The notes under the pieces are model-generated. The model did no database searches, had not been told where the DNA came from, and saw only the letters and a program-made list of their open reading frames with translations. Below, one piece after another: positions 7,158 to 13,289 of a stretch of DNA of 13,289 nucleotides. The stretch covers positions 1 through 13,289 of the forward strand of contig JBDHZV010000072.1 in the NCBI GenBank assembly GCA_039812125.1. Direction: 5' to 3'. The first letter of the stretch is position 1. The number at the start of each line of letters is the position of its first letter. The DNA is from Prado023 sp039812125 (GTDB lineage: Bacteria > Actinomycetota > Actinomycetes > S36-B12 > CAIYMF01). The translations under genes and the position numbers were made by a program.

Positions 7158-7163
7158 CCCGTC

Positions 7164-7169
7164 ATTGTG
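7164..7169 (-). promoter_or_regulatory. Possible leaderless -10 element for ku
   Basis: On the minus strand CACAAT ends 6 bases before the Ku ATG. Four of six positions match TATAAT, including the three last, in very GC-rich surroundings. At this spacing transcription would begin at or beside the A of ATG. No clear -35 is seen and no ribosome binding site lies between. Confidence 0.35.
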
Positions 7170-7212
7170 GGTCAGCTGGGCCGGTCACGCACCGTGGGCG
7201 ATCACATGCTGC

Positions 7213-7737
7213 TCAGCGCGCCCGTCGGTACTGCAGGCTCACCATGCCGCTGGGGAACGACCGGACCGTGGTGAGATCGAGCCGGGCCCCGGGCCGCCCT
7301 GGGTGGAAGAGGGGCCGTCCGGCGCCGAGCAGGACCGGGGCGACGACGACCCGCAGGTCGTCGACCAGGTCCTCGGCGAGGAACGCGCTGACCACGTGAC
7401 CGCCGCCGATTCGGACCCGACGCAGGCCGCACTGGGTCCAGTGCGCCACCGCCTGATCAGGGGTCAGCGACCAGAACACCACCCCGGGCCGGCGTGGCGG
7501 GCGGTGGTGGGTGAAGACGTACACCGGTCGGTCGCCGAACGGCAGGGTCCGCAGGTGCGCCAGCGCGTCGTAGGTGGCCCTGCCCATCGCGACGGCATCC
7601 AGCGAGTGCAGCATCGCGTCGTCGCCGTGGTCCTCGGCCGGGTCGCCGGCTGCCTCGAGCCAGTCCACCGACCCGTCGGCCGCGGCCAGGTAGCCGTCGA
7701 GGCTGCACGAGCAGGAGACGGACAGTCGGGGCCGCAC
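7213..7737 (-). CDS. Dihydrofolate reductase family protein (RibD C-terminal fold)
   Basis: This 174-residue NAD(P)H-dependent reductase is of the DHFR/RibD-C superfamily. Visible motifs are the N-terminal strand and loop CSLDGYLA (residues 11-18), the MGRATYDAL block (51-59), the nucleotide-binding glycines IGGGHVVSAFL (110-120) and the closing PVLLGAGRPLF (134-144). These match the broad 'dihydrofolate reductase family' rather than the folate enzyme FolA, so the true substrate is unknown. GTG 7737 is the only reasonable start, because the frame has a stop codon (7761-7759) seven codons upstream. The preceding HTH_42 gene ends 21 bases upstream and ku begins 55 bases downstream, all on the same strand. 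A link to DNA repair is not implied by the protein itself. Confidence 0.9.
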   Translation of the reverse strand: MRPRLSVSCSCSLDGYLAAADGSVDWLEAAGDPAEDHGDDAMLHSLDAVAMGRATYDALAHLRTLPFGDRPVYVFTHHRPPRRPGVVFWSLTPDQAVAHWTQCGLRRVRIGGGHVVSAFLAEDLVDDLRVVVAPVLLGAGRPLFHPGRPGARLDLTTVRSFPSGMVSLQYRRAR

Positions 7738-7745
7738 GATCCCGC

Positions 7746-7751
7746 AGGCTA
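7746..7751 (-). promoter_or_regulatory. Possible -10 element for the DHFR-family gene
   Basis: On the minus strand TAGCCT fits TAnnnT and ends 8 bases before GTG 7737, in the 21-base gap after the HTH_42 stop. Transcription would start one or two bases before the GTG. The only competing translation signal is a weak GCGGG. No -35 is evident. Confidence 0.3.
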
Positions 7752-7758
7752 CGCCTGC

Positions 7759-8859
7759 TCAGCCCGGGGCAGTCCAGCGGACCTCCGGGATGCGTCCCAC
7801 GTGCTCGGCGTATCGGCCCAGCGCCTGCTCCAGCGCCGCCCGGTGCTGCGTCCCGAGCGGTCGGAACGGTGCGGCCTCGATACGGACCCGGTGGGCCAGC
7901 AGGGTCCGCCGCCACGTCCCCACGACCCGCCCGCCCACCACCAGGGTGGCCGAGAACACCCCGTTGCCCCCGGGCACCACGAGGGGTTCGTGATCGCGAT
8001 CCAGCTGTGCGGACCGGTCGCGGTAGCCCAGCACGAGCTCGTCGAAGCCCGGCAGCGCGTGGGCTGGCAGGTCGGCGGGCGAGGGGGCCGGGGCGGGGCA
8101 GTCCCGGTGCACGTACATCGGGGCACCGGCCACCTGCTCAGCGGTCACGCCGTCAGCGTCGCGCAGCCCAGCCCGGGCATCGGCCAGCGTCAGGTCGGCC
8201 CACCGGGCCAGGTCATGGGCCGTCACCGGGCCATGACTGCGCACGAACCGGCCCGCGATGGTGGCCAGCGCAGCGGCCCGATCCAGCGCCACGGGGTCGG
8301 GGGCCCACTCATCGAGCAGCACGAAGGTCTGCTCGGAGCCCTCGTTCGGCCCGACGCAGGTCACGCCGCGCTGGCTGGCGTACCAGAGCAGGTGGTAGGC
8401 GCGCTGCCCGGCCGCGGGGATCCCGCTGCGCACCAGCAGGTCGACGCAGGCCGACCGGCTCAGCTGGTGTCCGCCGACCAGTGCCTGTCCGAGCACGTCC
8501 GCGGCACGGTCGGCGTCGTGCTCGGACAGGCCCAGGAACTCGCGTCGGCGGGCTGCCCCCGCCAGTGCCCGGGCTCCCAGGTGCCGGACCATCCAGCGCG
8601 CATCCCGCGCGGGGACCAGGTGCAGGGTGCCGCGCATCGGCCAGGTCCGCAGCACGTGCCCGGCGTCCAGCGCCGCGCTCACCGCCGAGCGGTCCACGCC
8701 GGTGCGCACCCCCACCGACCACAGGACGCTGGCGAGGTCCTGGCCCTGCATCGCCCCGAACCACTCGACCACGTGCGCGGGGTCGAGCCCCAGCGCCCCG
8801 GACGGGCCGAGCAGCAGGCTGGCATGGCGCGCGGTGAGGACGCCCGGGTCGGTGCTCAT
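7759..8859 (-). CDS. HTH_42 winged-helix DNA-binding protein (AlkZ/YcaQ superfamily)
   Basis: This 366-residue protein belongs to the HTH_42 superfamily, whose characterised members AlkZ and YcaQ are DNA glycosylases that unhook interstrand crosslinks. The family blocks are present: MQGQDLASVLWSVGVR (residues 37-52), RTWPMRGTLHLVPARD (71-86), GPVTAHDLARW (210-220), ALPGFDELVLGYRDRS (268-283) and VPGGNGVFSATLVVGGRVVG (295-314). Q38-G-Q40 falls where AlkZ has its catalytic Gln-x-Gln and YcaQ has Gln-x-Asp, but the middle residue is Gly rather than a bulky aliphatic one. Most actinobacterial relatives are uncharacterised, so activity is uncertain. ATG 8859 is chosen over GTG 8889 because the homologous region begins at about LTARHASLLLG and a -10-like TACCCT sits 6 bases upstream. 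The gene is divergent from sbcD and heads the minus-strand group with the reductase and ku. Confidence 0.88.
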   Translation of the reverse strand: MSTDPGVLTARHASLLLGPSGALGLDPAHVVEWFGAMQGQDLASVLWSVGVRTGVDRSAVSAALDAGHVLRTWPMRGTLHLVPARDARWMVRHLGARALAGAARRREFLGLSEHDADRAADVLGQALVGGHQLSRSACVDLLVRSGIPAAGQRAYHLLWYASQRGVTCVGPNEGSEQTFVLLDEWAPDPVALDRAAALATIAGRFVRSHGPVTAHDLARWADLTLADARAGLRDADGVTAEQVAGAPMYVHRDCPAPAPSPADLPAHALPGFDELVLGYRDRSAQLDRDHEPLVVPGGNGVFSATLVVGGRVVGTWRRTLLAHRVRIEAAPFRPLGTQHRAALEQALGRYAEHVGRIPEVRWTAPG

Positions 8860-8865
8860 CGCCGC

Positions 8866-8871
8866 AGGGTA
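8866..8871 (-). promoter_or_regulatory. Possible leaderless -10 element for the HTH_42 gene
   Basis: On the minus strand TACCCT matches TAnnnT and ends 6 bases before ATG 8859, placing the transcript start at the initiation codon. There is no ribosome binding site. The 77-base gap 8860-8936 must also hold the sbcD promoter, for which I see no convincing element. The nearest is GACGGT, 6 bases before ATG 8937. Confidence 0.4.
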
Positions 8872-8936
8872 GCCCGGGGCGCCGGCCACGGCGTGGGCTG
8901 CGCATCAATGTCAGGGGCCCGTGCGACGGTGTGGCC

Positions 8937-10100
8937 ATGCGCCTGATCCACACCTCCGACTGGCACCTCGGGCGGCGCCTGCATGGGGAGGACCTCCACC
9001 AGGCCCACGAGCAGTTCCTCCGGTGGCTCGTCGCGCTCGCGGTCCGGGAGAACGCCGACGCGGTCCTGGTCAGCGGCGACGTCTACGACCGGGCGCAGCC
9101 CGGGGCTGACGCGGTCCGGCTGCTCGACTCGGCACTGGCGCAGTTCGTGACCGCCGGCATCCCGCTGGTCGTCTCGGCCGGCAACCACGACAGCGCGGTA
9201 CGGCTGCAGTACGGCGGGCAGGTCCTGGCCGCGACCGGCGTGCATCTGCGCACGACGGTCGAGCAGGTCCTCGAGCCCGTCCTGCTGGCCGACGAGCACG
9301 GGGCGCTGGGGGTGTACGCCATCCCGTACGTCCTGCCCGACGCCGTGACGCAGGCGCTCGGGGTGGCCCGGTCGCACGCCGCCGTCCTGGCCGAGCTCGC
9401 CGACCGGATCCGGCTGGACGCGACCGCGCGTGGTCTGTCGCGCGTGGTGCTGATGGCCCACGCCTTCGTGGTCGGCGGCGTCGCCAGCCAGTCCGAGCGC
9501 GAGATCCGTGTGGGCGGCGTGGGCGAGGTGCCGGCCGACCTGCTCGACGGGTTCAGCTACGTGGCCCTGGGGCACCTGCACGGCCCGCAGCTGGTGGGCA
9601 TCGCCGGCTCCGGCACGACCGTCTCCTACAGCGGATCCCCCCTGGCGTTCTCGTTCTCGGAGCGCGACCACGTGAAGTCGGTGACGGTCGTCGAGATCGA
9701 CGCCGACGGTCAGGTGGAGCTGCGGCGGGTCCCGACGCCGGTGCCGAGGGCCCTGCGCCAGGTCCGGGGCCGCCTGGCCGACCTGCTGGCCGAGGGGGCG
9801 CAGCAGCGCGACGACCTCGCGCAGGCCTACGTGAAGGTGGTGCTGACCGACCCGGGGCGGGTGGCCTCACCGATGGAGCAGCTGCGGGAGGTGTGGCCGC
9901 ACACTCTCGTCCTGGAGTTCGACCCGGACGGGGCGCAGCAGCGCGCCTCCGGGTTGACCCGGGCCACCGAGGCCAGCGACCCCGTCGAGATCGCCGCGCA
10001 GTTCGTCTCCCTGGTCTCGGGGCAGCTGCCGACGCCCGGCCAGCGTGAGGTCCTGGCTCAGGCGGTCGCGGCCTGCCGGGCCGGCGAGGTCGGTGCCTGA
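8937..10100 (+). CDS. sbcD: Exonuclease SbcCD, nuclease subunit SbcD (Mre11-like)
   Basis: This 387-residue metallophosphoesterase forms the nuclease of the SbcCD complex. The complex opens hairpins and trims blocked or protein-bound DNA ends. The Mn-binding motifs are complete: D8 and H10 in HTSDWHLGR, D48 in SGDVYD, N83-H84-D85 in AGNHDS, H175 in MAHAF and H213-x-H215 in LGHLHGP. The C-terminal capping part (about 250-387) is of normal length and includes the segment that contacts the coiled-coil base of SbcC. ATG 8937 is preferred to GTG 8931 because SbcD proteins begin M-R/K-hydrophobic-x-H-T-S-D-W-H. It lies divergent from the HTH_42 gene, and its TGA shares a base with the sbcC ATG, so the subunits are made together. 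Confidence 0.97.
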   Translation: MRLIHTSDWHLGRRLHGEDLHQAHEQFLRWLVALAVRENADAVLVSGDVYDRAQPGADAVRLLDSALAQFVTAGIPLVVSAGNHDSAVRLQYGGQVLAATGVHLRTTVEQVLEPVLLADEHGALGVYAIPYVLPDAVTQALGVARSHAAVLAELADRIRLDATARGLSRVVLMAHAFVVGGVASQSEREIRVGGVGEVPADLLDGFSYVALGHLHGPQLVGIAGSGTTVSYSGSPLAFSFSERDHVKSVTVVEIDADGQVELRRVPTPVPRALRQVRGRLADLLAEGAQQRDDLAQAYVKVVLTDPGRVASPMEQLREVWPHTLVLEFDPDGAQQRASGLTRATEASDPVEIAAQFVSLVSGQLPTPGQREVLAQAVAACRAGEVGA

Positions 10101-13078
10101 TGCGCCTGCACACCCTGCGCATGGTCGCGGTCGGCCCGTTCGCCGACGAGCAGGTGGTCGACTTCGACCGGCTGTCGGCCGGCGGGCTGTTCCTCTTCGA
10201 GGGCCCGACCGGGGTCGGCAAGTCCACGATCCTCGATGCGATCGCCTTCGCCCTGTACGGCGGCCTGGCCAGCGACGGCGGAGACCCGGCGCGGATGCGC
10301 TCGCACTTCGCCGCCCCCGAGATCCGCCCGGAGGTCGCGCTCGAGTTCTCGGTGCGCGGTGTGCGCCACCGCATCAGCCGTTCGCCGGAGTACGACCGGC
10401 CCAAGCGGCGCGGCAGCGGGGTGACCCGGGAGCGGGCCAGCGTCCACCTCGAGCGGCGGGAGGGGCCGCAGTGGGTGAGCCGTTCGCACGCCAAGGACGA
10501 GGTCGGCACGATCATCGGTGAGCTGCTGGGCCTGTCCCGTGAGCAGTTCCGCCAGGTCGTGGTGCTGCCCCAGGGGGAGTTCGCCAGCTTCCTGCGCGCC
10601 GACGACGACGAGCGCCGGGCCCTGCTGGTCCGCCTGTTCGGGACCCACCTGTTCAGCCAGCTCACGACCCAGGTGCAGGCGATCGCGCAGGAGTCGGCCC
10701 GGTCGCTGGCCGCGGCGGACTCGGAGGTGTCGTCCCGGCTCGCCGCGGCACTCGAGGCGGCCGCCCTGGAGGCCCACGCAGGCGCGGCGGTGCAGGACCT
10801 GCCCCCCCGGCAGCTGGCCGCGGCGCTGCAGGAGGTGCAGGACGACCTGACGCACCGGGCCCGGACCGCCGGTGCCGCTGCGGATGCGGCGGGCGAGGCG
10901 GAACGCGGCGCCGCCGACGCGCGGGATGCGGCGCACCAGCGACTCGAGGCGACGCTGCGGGCGCACGGGCTGGTCGCCCGACACCACCGGATGGAGCAGG
11001 AACGGGTGCAGCAGGCCGCCCGGCGGGGCCAGCTCGAGGCCGCTCGGCGCGCTGCCCCCGTCCGGGCGCTGCTCAGCCTCGTCGACGGCCGCCGGCGCAC
11101 TGTCGACGCGGCCCGAGCCGAGCTCGCGGCGGGTTCCGGCGCCCTCGAGCTCGATCAGGGCGCTGCCGAGCTGCTCCGGTCGCAGGCCCAGGCGTGCCGT
11201 GACGAGGCGGCGGCGCTCGGCCATCTCGTCGCTCAGGAGTCCCGCATCGGCGATCTGGTCCGTGCCGAGCAGTCGGCCGCCATGGAGGTGGCCGAGGTGC
11301 AGGCCAGGGCCGCGGCGCTCGACCTGCGCGAGCTGGAGCTGCCAGTCGCCCTGGAGCGGGTCCGGCAGCGGCTGGCGGACGCGCGGGCGGCGGCGGCGCG
11401 CGGCCCGGCCCACGATGCCCGCCACCGGGACCTCACGGCCCGGCTCGACGCCGCGGAGGAGGGTGAGCGACTCGCGGGTCGCCTCCCGGCCCTGCAGTCC
11501 GGCCGGCGGCGAGCCCGGCGGGCGCTGCAGGAGGCCCAGGACGCCCACGTCCTGCTGGTGGAGCACCGCATCGCCGACCTGCGAGGCGAGCTGGCGGCCC
11601 AGTTGGTCAACGGCGCTCCGTGCCTGGTCTGCGGCTCGGCGGTCCATCCCGCACCGGCCGGGGCCGCCGGTGGCGGGGTCAGCGAGGGCGACGTGCGGGC
11701 CGCGGCCGACGCCGTCAGCGCCGCAGCGGTGGCCGTCCAGGAGATCGAGGTCGAGGCGGCCCGGGTGCAGGCGCAGCTGGACGTGGCCCGGGCGCGCTGC
11801 GAGGGCACCGACCCCGCTGCCGCACGGGCCGACCTCGGCGCGCTCGAGCACTCCCGGGACGCCGACCTCGCCCTGGCTGGTCAGGCCGGCGACCTCGAGC
11901 GGGAGCTCAGCGCCCTGGAGCGCGAGGCGGCCACTGCCGCGACGGAACGGGTCGACCTGGCGGGTGCGCGGGCCCGGTGCGAGTCCGTCCTGGCCCAGGC
12001 CCACGACGAGCGGGCACAGGTCGAGCAGGCAGTGCGGGAGGCTCGCGGGGCGGCCCCGTCCGTCGCTGCGCGCGTGCAGGGCCTGCTGGCGCAGGCCGCG
12101 CAGCTGGCCCGTCAGGCCGATGGCCTGGAACGCCTGGCCCGGGCCCGGGCTGATCTGGCCGAGGCGCACGAGGGGGCCGAACGTGAGGCCCGGGATGCCG
12201 GGTTCGCCGACCTGGCCTGCGCCGCCGAGGCGGTGCTGGAGCCGACGGCGGTGGCGGCGCTGGCCGCTGCGGTGGACGCCTGGGACGCGGAGGTCGCCGC
12301 GCTCGCCGAGCTCCTGCGTGATCCGGCCGTCGCAGCCGGCACCGAGGTGAGCCCCGAGGACGCCCGGGCGCTGGCGGAGTCGGCCGATTCCGCCCAGAGC
12401 GCGGCAGCCGAGGTGACCCGGGCGCGCCGCCGCGAGCACGATCTGGCGGTGGAGCGCGAGCGGCGGTTCAGGGAGCGGCGAGCAGAGGTCGCCGACAGCA
12501 TCGACCGGCGCGCTGAGCGTGCCGCGCACTGCGAGGACCTGGTCAGCCTCGACCAGTACCTGCGGGGCATGGCCGGGACACCTCGCATGAGCCTGGTGAC
12601 CTTCGTGCTGCGGTACTGGTTCGAGCACGTGGTCGCGGCGGCCAACATCAGGTTGGCCACGATGTCGTCGGGCAAGTACGCGCTGGTCCGCACCGACCAG
12701 GCCGGGCGTCGGGACGCCCGCGTGGGTCTGGGGCTTGCCGTCCTGGACCGCCACACCGGGTGCGAGCGCAGCCCGGCCACCCTGAGCGGGGGCGAGTCGT
12801 TCTACACGTCCCTGTCCCTGGCGCTTGGCCTGGCCGACGTGGTGACCGCTCAGGCCGGTGGCGTGCAGCTGGACACGCTGTTCATCGACGAGGGCTTCGG
12901 CTCGCTCGACCCCGACACGCTCGACGACGTGATGTCGGTCATCGACGACCTGCGCGGACGAGGGCGAGTGGTGGGCATCGTCAGCCACGTCCCGGAGCTC
13001 AAGGAGCGCGTCGCCGAGCGGCTGTCGGTGCGCCGAACCCGGCCCGACGGTCCATCGACGGTGCACGTGGTGGCCTGA
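10100..13078 (+). CDS. sbcC: Exonuclease SbcCD, ATPase subunit SbcC (Rad50-like)
   Basis: This 992-residue SMC-like ATPase controls SbcD access to DNA. The N-terminal lobe has Walker A GPTGVGKS (residues 35-42) and Q-loop Q158 in VVLPQGEFASFL. Two long Ala/Arg/Glu-rich coiled-coil arms (about 175-490 and 535-840) flank the zinc hook C508-L-V-C511, where two SbcC tips join around a metal ion. The usual CPVC reads CLVC here. The C-terminal lobe has the signature LSGGESF (895-901), Walker B LFIDEGFGSLD (927-937, with D930-E931) and H-loop H963 in IVSHV. The length is close to that of other bacterial SbcC proteins. ATG 10100 overlaps the sbcD stop (TGATG), with GAGG at 10086-10089, 10 bases upstream. 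All catalytic motifs are intact, so the complex should be active. Confidence 0.97.
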   Translation: MRLHTLRMVAVGPFADEQVVDFDRLSAGGLFLFEGPTGVGKSTILDAIAFALYGGLASDGGDPARMRSHFAAPEIRPEVALEFSVRGVRHRISRSPEYDRPKRRGSGVTRERASVHLERREGPQWVSRSHAKDEVGTIIGELLGLSREQFRQVVVLPQGEFASFLRADDDERRALLVRLFGTHLFSQLTTQVQAIAQESARSLAAADSEVSSRLAAALEAAALEAHAGAAVQDLPPRQLAAALQEVQDDLTHRARTAGAAADAAGEAERGAADARDAAHQRLEATLRAHGLVARHHRMEQERVQQAARRGQLEAARRAAPVRALLSLVDGRRRTVDAARAELAAGSGALELDQGAAELLRSQAQACRDEAAALGHLVAQESRIGDLVRAEQSAAMEVAEVQARAAALDLRELELPVALERVRQRLADARAAAARGPAHDARHRDLTARLDAAEEGERLAGRLPALQSGRRRARRALQEAQDAHVLLVEHRIADLRGELAAQLVNGAPCLVCGSAVHPAPAGAAGGGVSEGDVRAAADAVSAAAVAVQEIEVEAARVQAQLDVARARCEGTDPAAARADLGALEHSRDADLALAGQAGDLERELSALEREAATAATERVDLAGARARCESVLAQAHDERAQVEQAVREARGAAPSVAARVQGLLAQAAQLARQADGLERLARARADLAEAHEGAEREARDAGFADLACAAEAVLEPTAVAALAAAVDAWDAEVAALAELLRDPAVAAGTEVSPEDARALAESADSAQSAAAEVTRARRREHDLAVERERRFRERRAEVADSIDRRAERAAHCEDLVSLDQYLRGMAGTPRMSLVTFVLRYWFEHVVAAANIRLATMSSGKYALVRTDQAGRRDARVGLGLAVLDRHTGCERSPATLSGGESFYTSLSLALGLADVVTAQAGGVQLDTLFIDEGFGSLDPDTLDDVMSVIDDLRGRGRVVGIVSHVPELKERVAERLSVRRTRPDGPSTVHVVA

Positions 13079-13084
13079 CTCGGC

Positions 13085-13112
13085 GCGGGTGCTACCCCTC
13101 CGTGGGGTCCGC
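13085..13112 (+). terminator. Weak hairpin after sbcC
   Basis: GCGG (13085-13088) pairs with CCGC (13109-13112), and inside it ACCCC (13094-13098) pairs with GGGGT (13104-13108) around a 5-base loop. A 5-base bulge lies on the left. The structure begins 7 bases after the sbcC stop, a normal place for a terminator, but the pairing is interrupted and there is no T-run. Confidence 0.25.
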
Positions 13113-13190
13113 TCGCCGCCACCACAGCACGCCCCGGGCCACGGGGGTCCGCCCCGGGCCACGACAGCCCGCCCCGGGCCAGGGCCGGTC
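13091..13190. repeat. Tandem array of 20-base units between sbcC and the E2 gene
   Basis: GCCCCGGGCC starts at 13131, 13151 and 13171, exactly 20 bases apart. Units 13131 and 13151 share their first 13 bases (ends CACG), and unit 13171 shares the first 11. Two degenerate units seem to precede them: 13111-13130 matches unit 13151-13170 at 14 of 20 positions, and the second half of 13091-13110 (CGTGGGGTCC) matches that of 13131-13150 (ACGGGGGTCC) at 8 of 10. The variable halves alternate (GGGGTCC, ACAGC, GGGGTCC, ACAGC), hinting at an older 40-base unit. The last copy reaches into the E2 stop codon (13189-13191). Its function is unknown. Confidence 0.75.
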
Positions 13191-13289
13191 AGCCCAGCGT
13201 CAGGGCGGTCGCCGGGTCGGACAGGAGCGCCGCGACCTCCTGCAGGGCCCGGGCGCCCGTGGCCCCGTCGACCACCCGGTGGTCGAACG
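13189..13289 (-). CDS. 2-oxo acid dehydrogenase E2 acyltransferase, C-terminal end (5' part outside window)
   Basis: The last 32 codons of a minus-strand gene read from the window edge to TGA at 13191-13189. The peptide begins FDHRVVDGATGARALQEV and ends DPATALTLG. DHRVVDG is the active-site motif of dihydrolipoamide acyltransferases (H at codon 13281-13279, D at 13269-13267), which lies about 30 residues from the C-terminus in this family, just as here. E2 forms the core of pyruvate, 2-oxoglutarate or branched-chain 2-oxo acid dehydrogenase complexes and passes the acyl group from lipoyl-lysine to CoA. The lipoyl and E1/E3-binding domains lie outside the window, so the substrate cannot be assigned. 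The gene converges on sbcC, with 110 bases between the stops. Confidence 0.9.
   Translation of the reverse strand, partial: FDHRVVDGATGARALQEVAALLSDPATALTLG

Noticed and set aside
7213..7737. Calling the reductase FolA (true dihydrofolate reductase)
   Set aside because: The motifs fit the broader RibD-C/DHFR-like family. The typical FolA active-site pattern is not seen, so a folate substrate would be a guess.
8860..8889. GTG 8889 as the HTH_42 start
   Set aside because: The ten extra residues are outside the conserved region, and the -10-like TACCCT would then lie inside the gene. ATG 8859 fits both the family and the promoter spacing.
8860..8936. LexA/SOS operator between the HTH_42 gene and sbcD
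   Set aside because: I looked for GAAC-n4-GTTC-like or other palindromes and found none, so DNA-damage control through LexA is not supported by the sequence.
6964..8946. Long plus-strand open frames across ku, the reductase and the HTH_42 gene
   Set aside because: They are shadows of minus-strand genes that have clear family motifs. The plus-strand translations are Pro/Gly/His/Arg-rich and match nothing I recognise.
10058..13162. A 1034-codon open frame on the minus strand opposite sbcC, and similar long frames opposite the kinase, DUF2207 and antiporter genes
   Set aside because: Very GC-rich DNA rarely makes stops in the antisense frames. The translations are low-complexity Arg/Gly/Pro/His/Gln-rich, with no domain pattern, while the plus strand encodes complete known families.
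13131..13190. CRISPR array
   Set aside because: The constant part is only 10-13 bases, the variable part 7-10, and there are only three exact copies. This does not match any known repeat-spacer dimensions, and no cas gene is in view.

Overview
The window is from a high-GC actinobacterium (Actinomycetota). The base composition is strongly G/C throughout and third codon positions are almost all G or C. GTG starts are common and the gene families are typical of the phylum: Ku, HTH_42 winged-helix protein, DUF2207 next to LemA, SbcCD and a 2-oxo acid dehydrogenase E2. Nothing in the sequence fixes a genus. I see no rRNA, tRNA, insertion sequence, phage gene or CRISPR array, so this reads as ordinary chromosome. 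The genes fill nearly all of it and no gap exceeds about 110 bases.

Left part (1-6282, all on the + strand). The window opens inside a gene for a NuoF-type iron-sulfur protein. A one-cluster ferredoxin overlaps its end, then comes an OmpR-type response regulator and its membrane histidine kinase, which overlap by one base. After 43 bases follow a DUF2207 membrane protein with a long Gly/Ser tail, a LemA-family protein and a CPA1-type cation:proton antiporter, spaced 25 and 4 bases apart. The first two genes look like an electron-transfer module. The two-component pair probably senses something at the membrane and may control either side. The last three genes look like a membrane or envelope ion-homeostasis unit, but the functions of DUF2207 and LemA are not established.

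Middle part (6285-8859, all on the - strand). In transcription order these are an HTH_42 winged-helix protein (the superfamily of AlkZ/YcaQ crosslink glycosylases), a dihydrofolate-reductase/RibD-C family reductase and the DNA end-binding protein Ku. Ku ends only 2 bases from the antiporter stop, tail to tail. Each of the three has a plausible -10 element six to eight bases before its start and no convincing ribosome binding site, which suggests leaderless transcripts.

Right part (8937-13289). Divergent from the HTH_42 gene are sbcD and sbcC on the + strand, overlapping by one base. They encode the Mre11/Rad50-like nuclease and ATPase. With Ku and the HTH_42 protein they make a small double-strand-break and DNA-repair neighbourhood. 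Behind sbcC lies about 110 bases with a 20-base tandem repeat. The window ends in the last 32 codons of a 2-oxo acid dehydrogenase E2 acyltransferase on the - strand, recognised by its DHRVVDG catalytic motif.

I did not find a clearly new system. The best leads are the 20-base repeat array between sbcC and the E2 gene, the leaderless pattern on the - strand genes, the Ku/HTH_42/SbcCD repair neighbourhood, and the possible coupling of DUF2207, LemA and an antiporter behind a two-component system.
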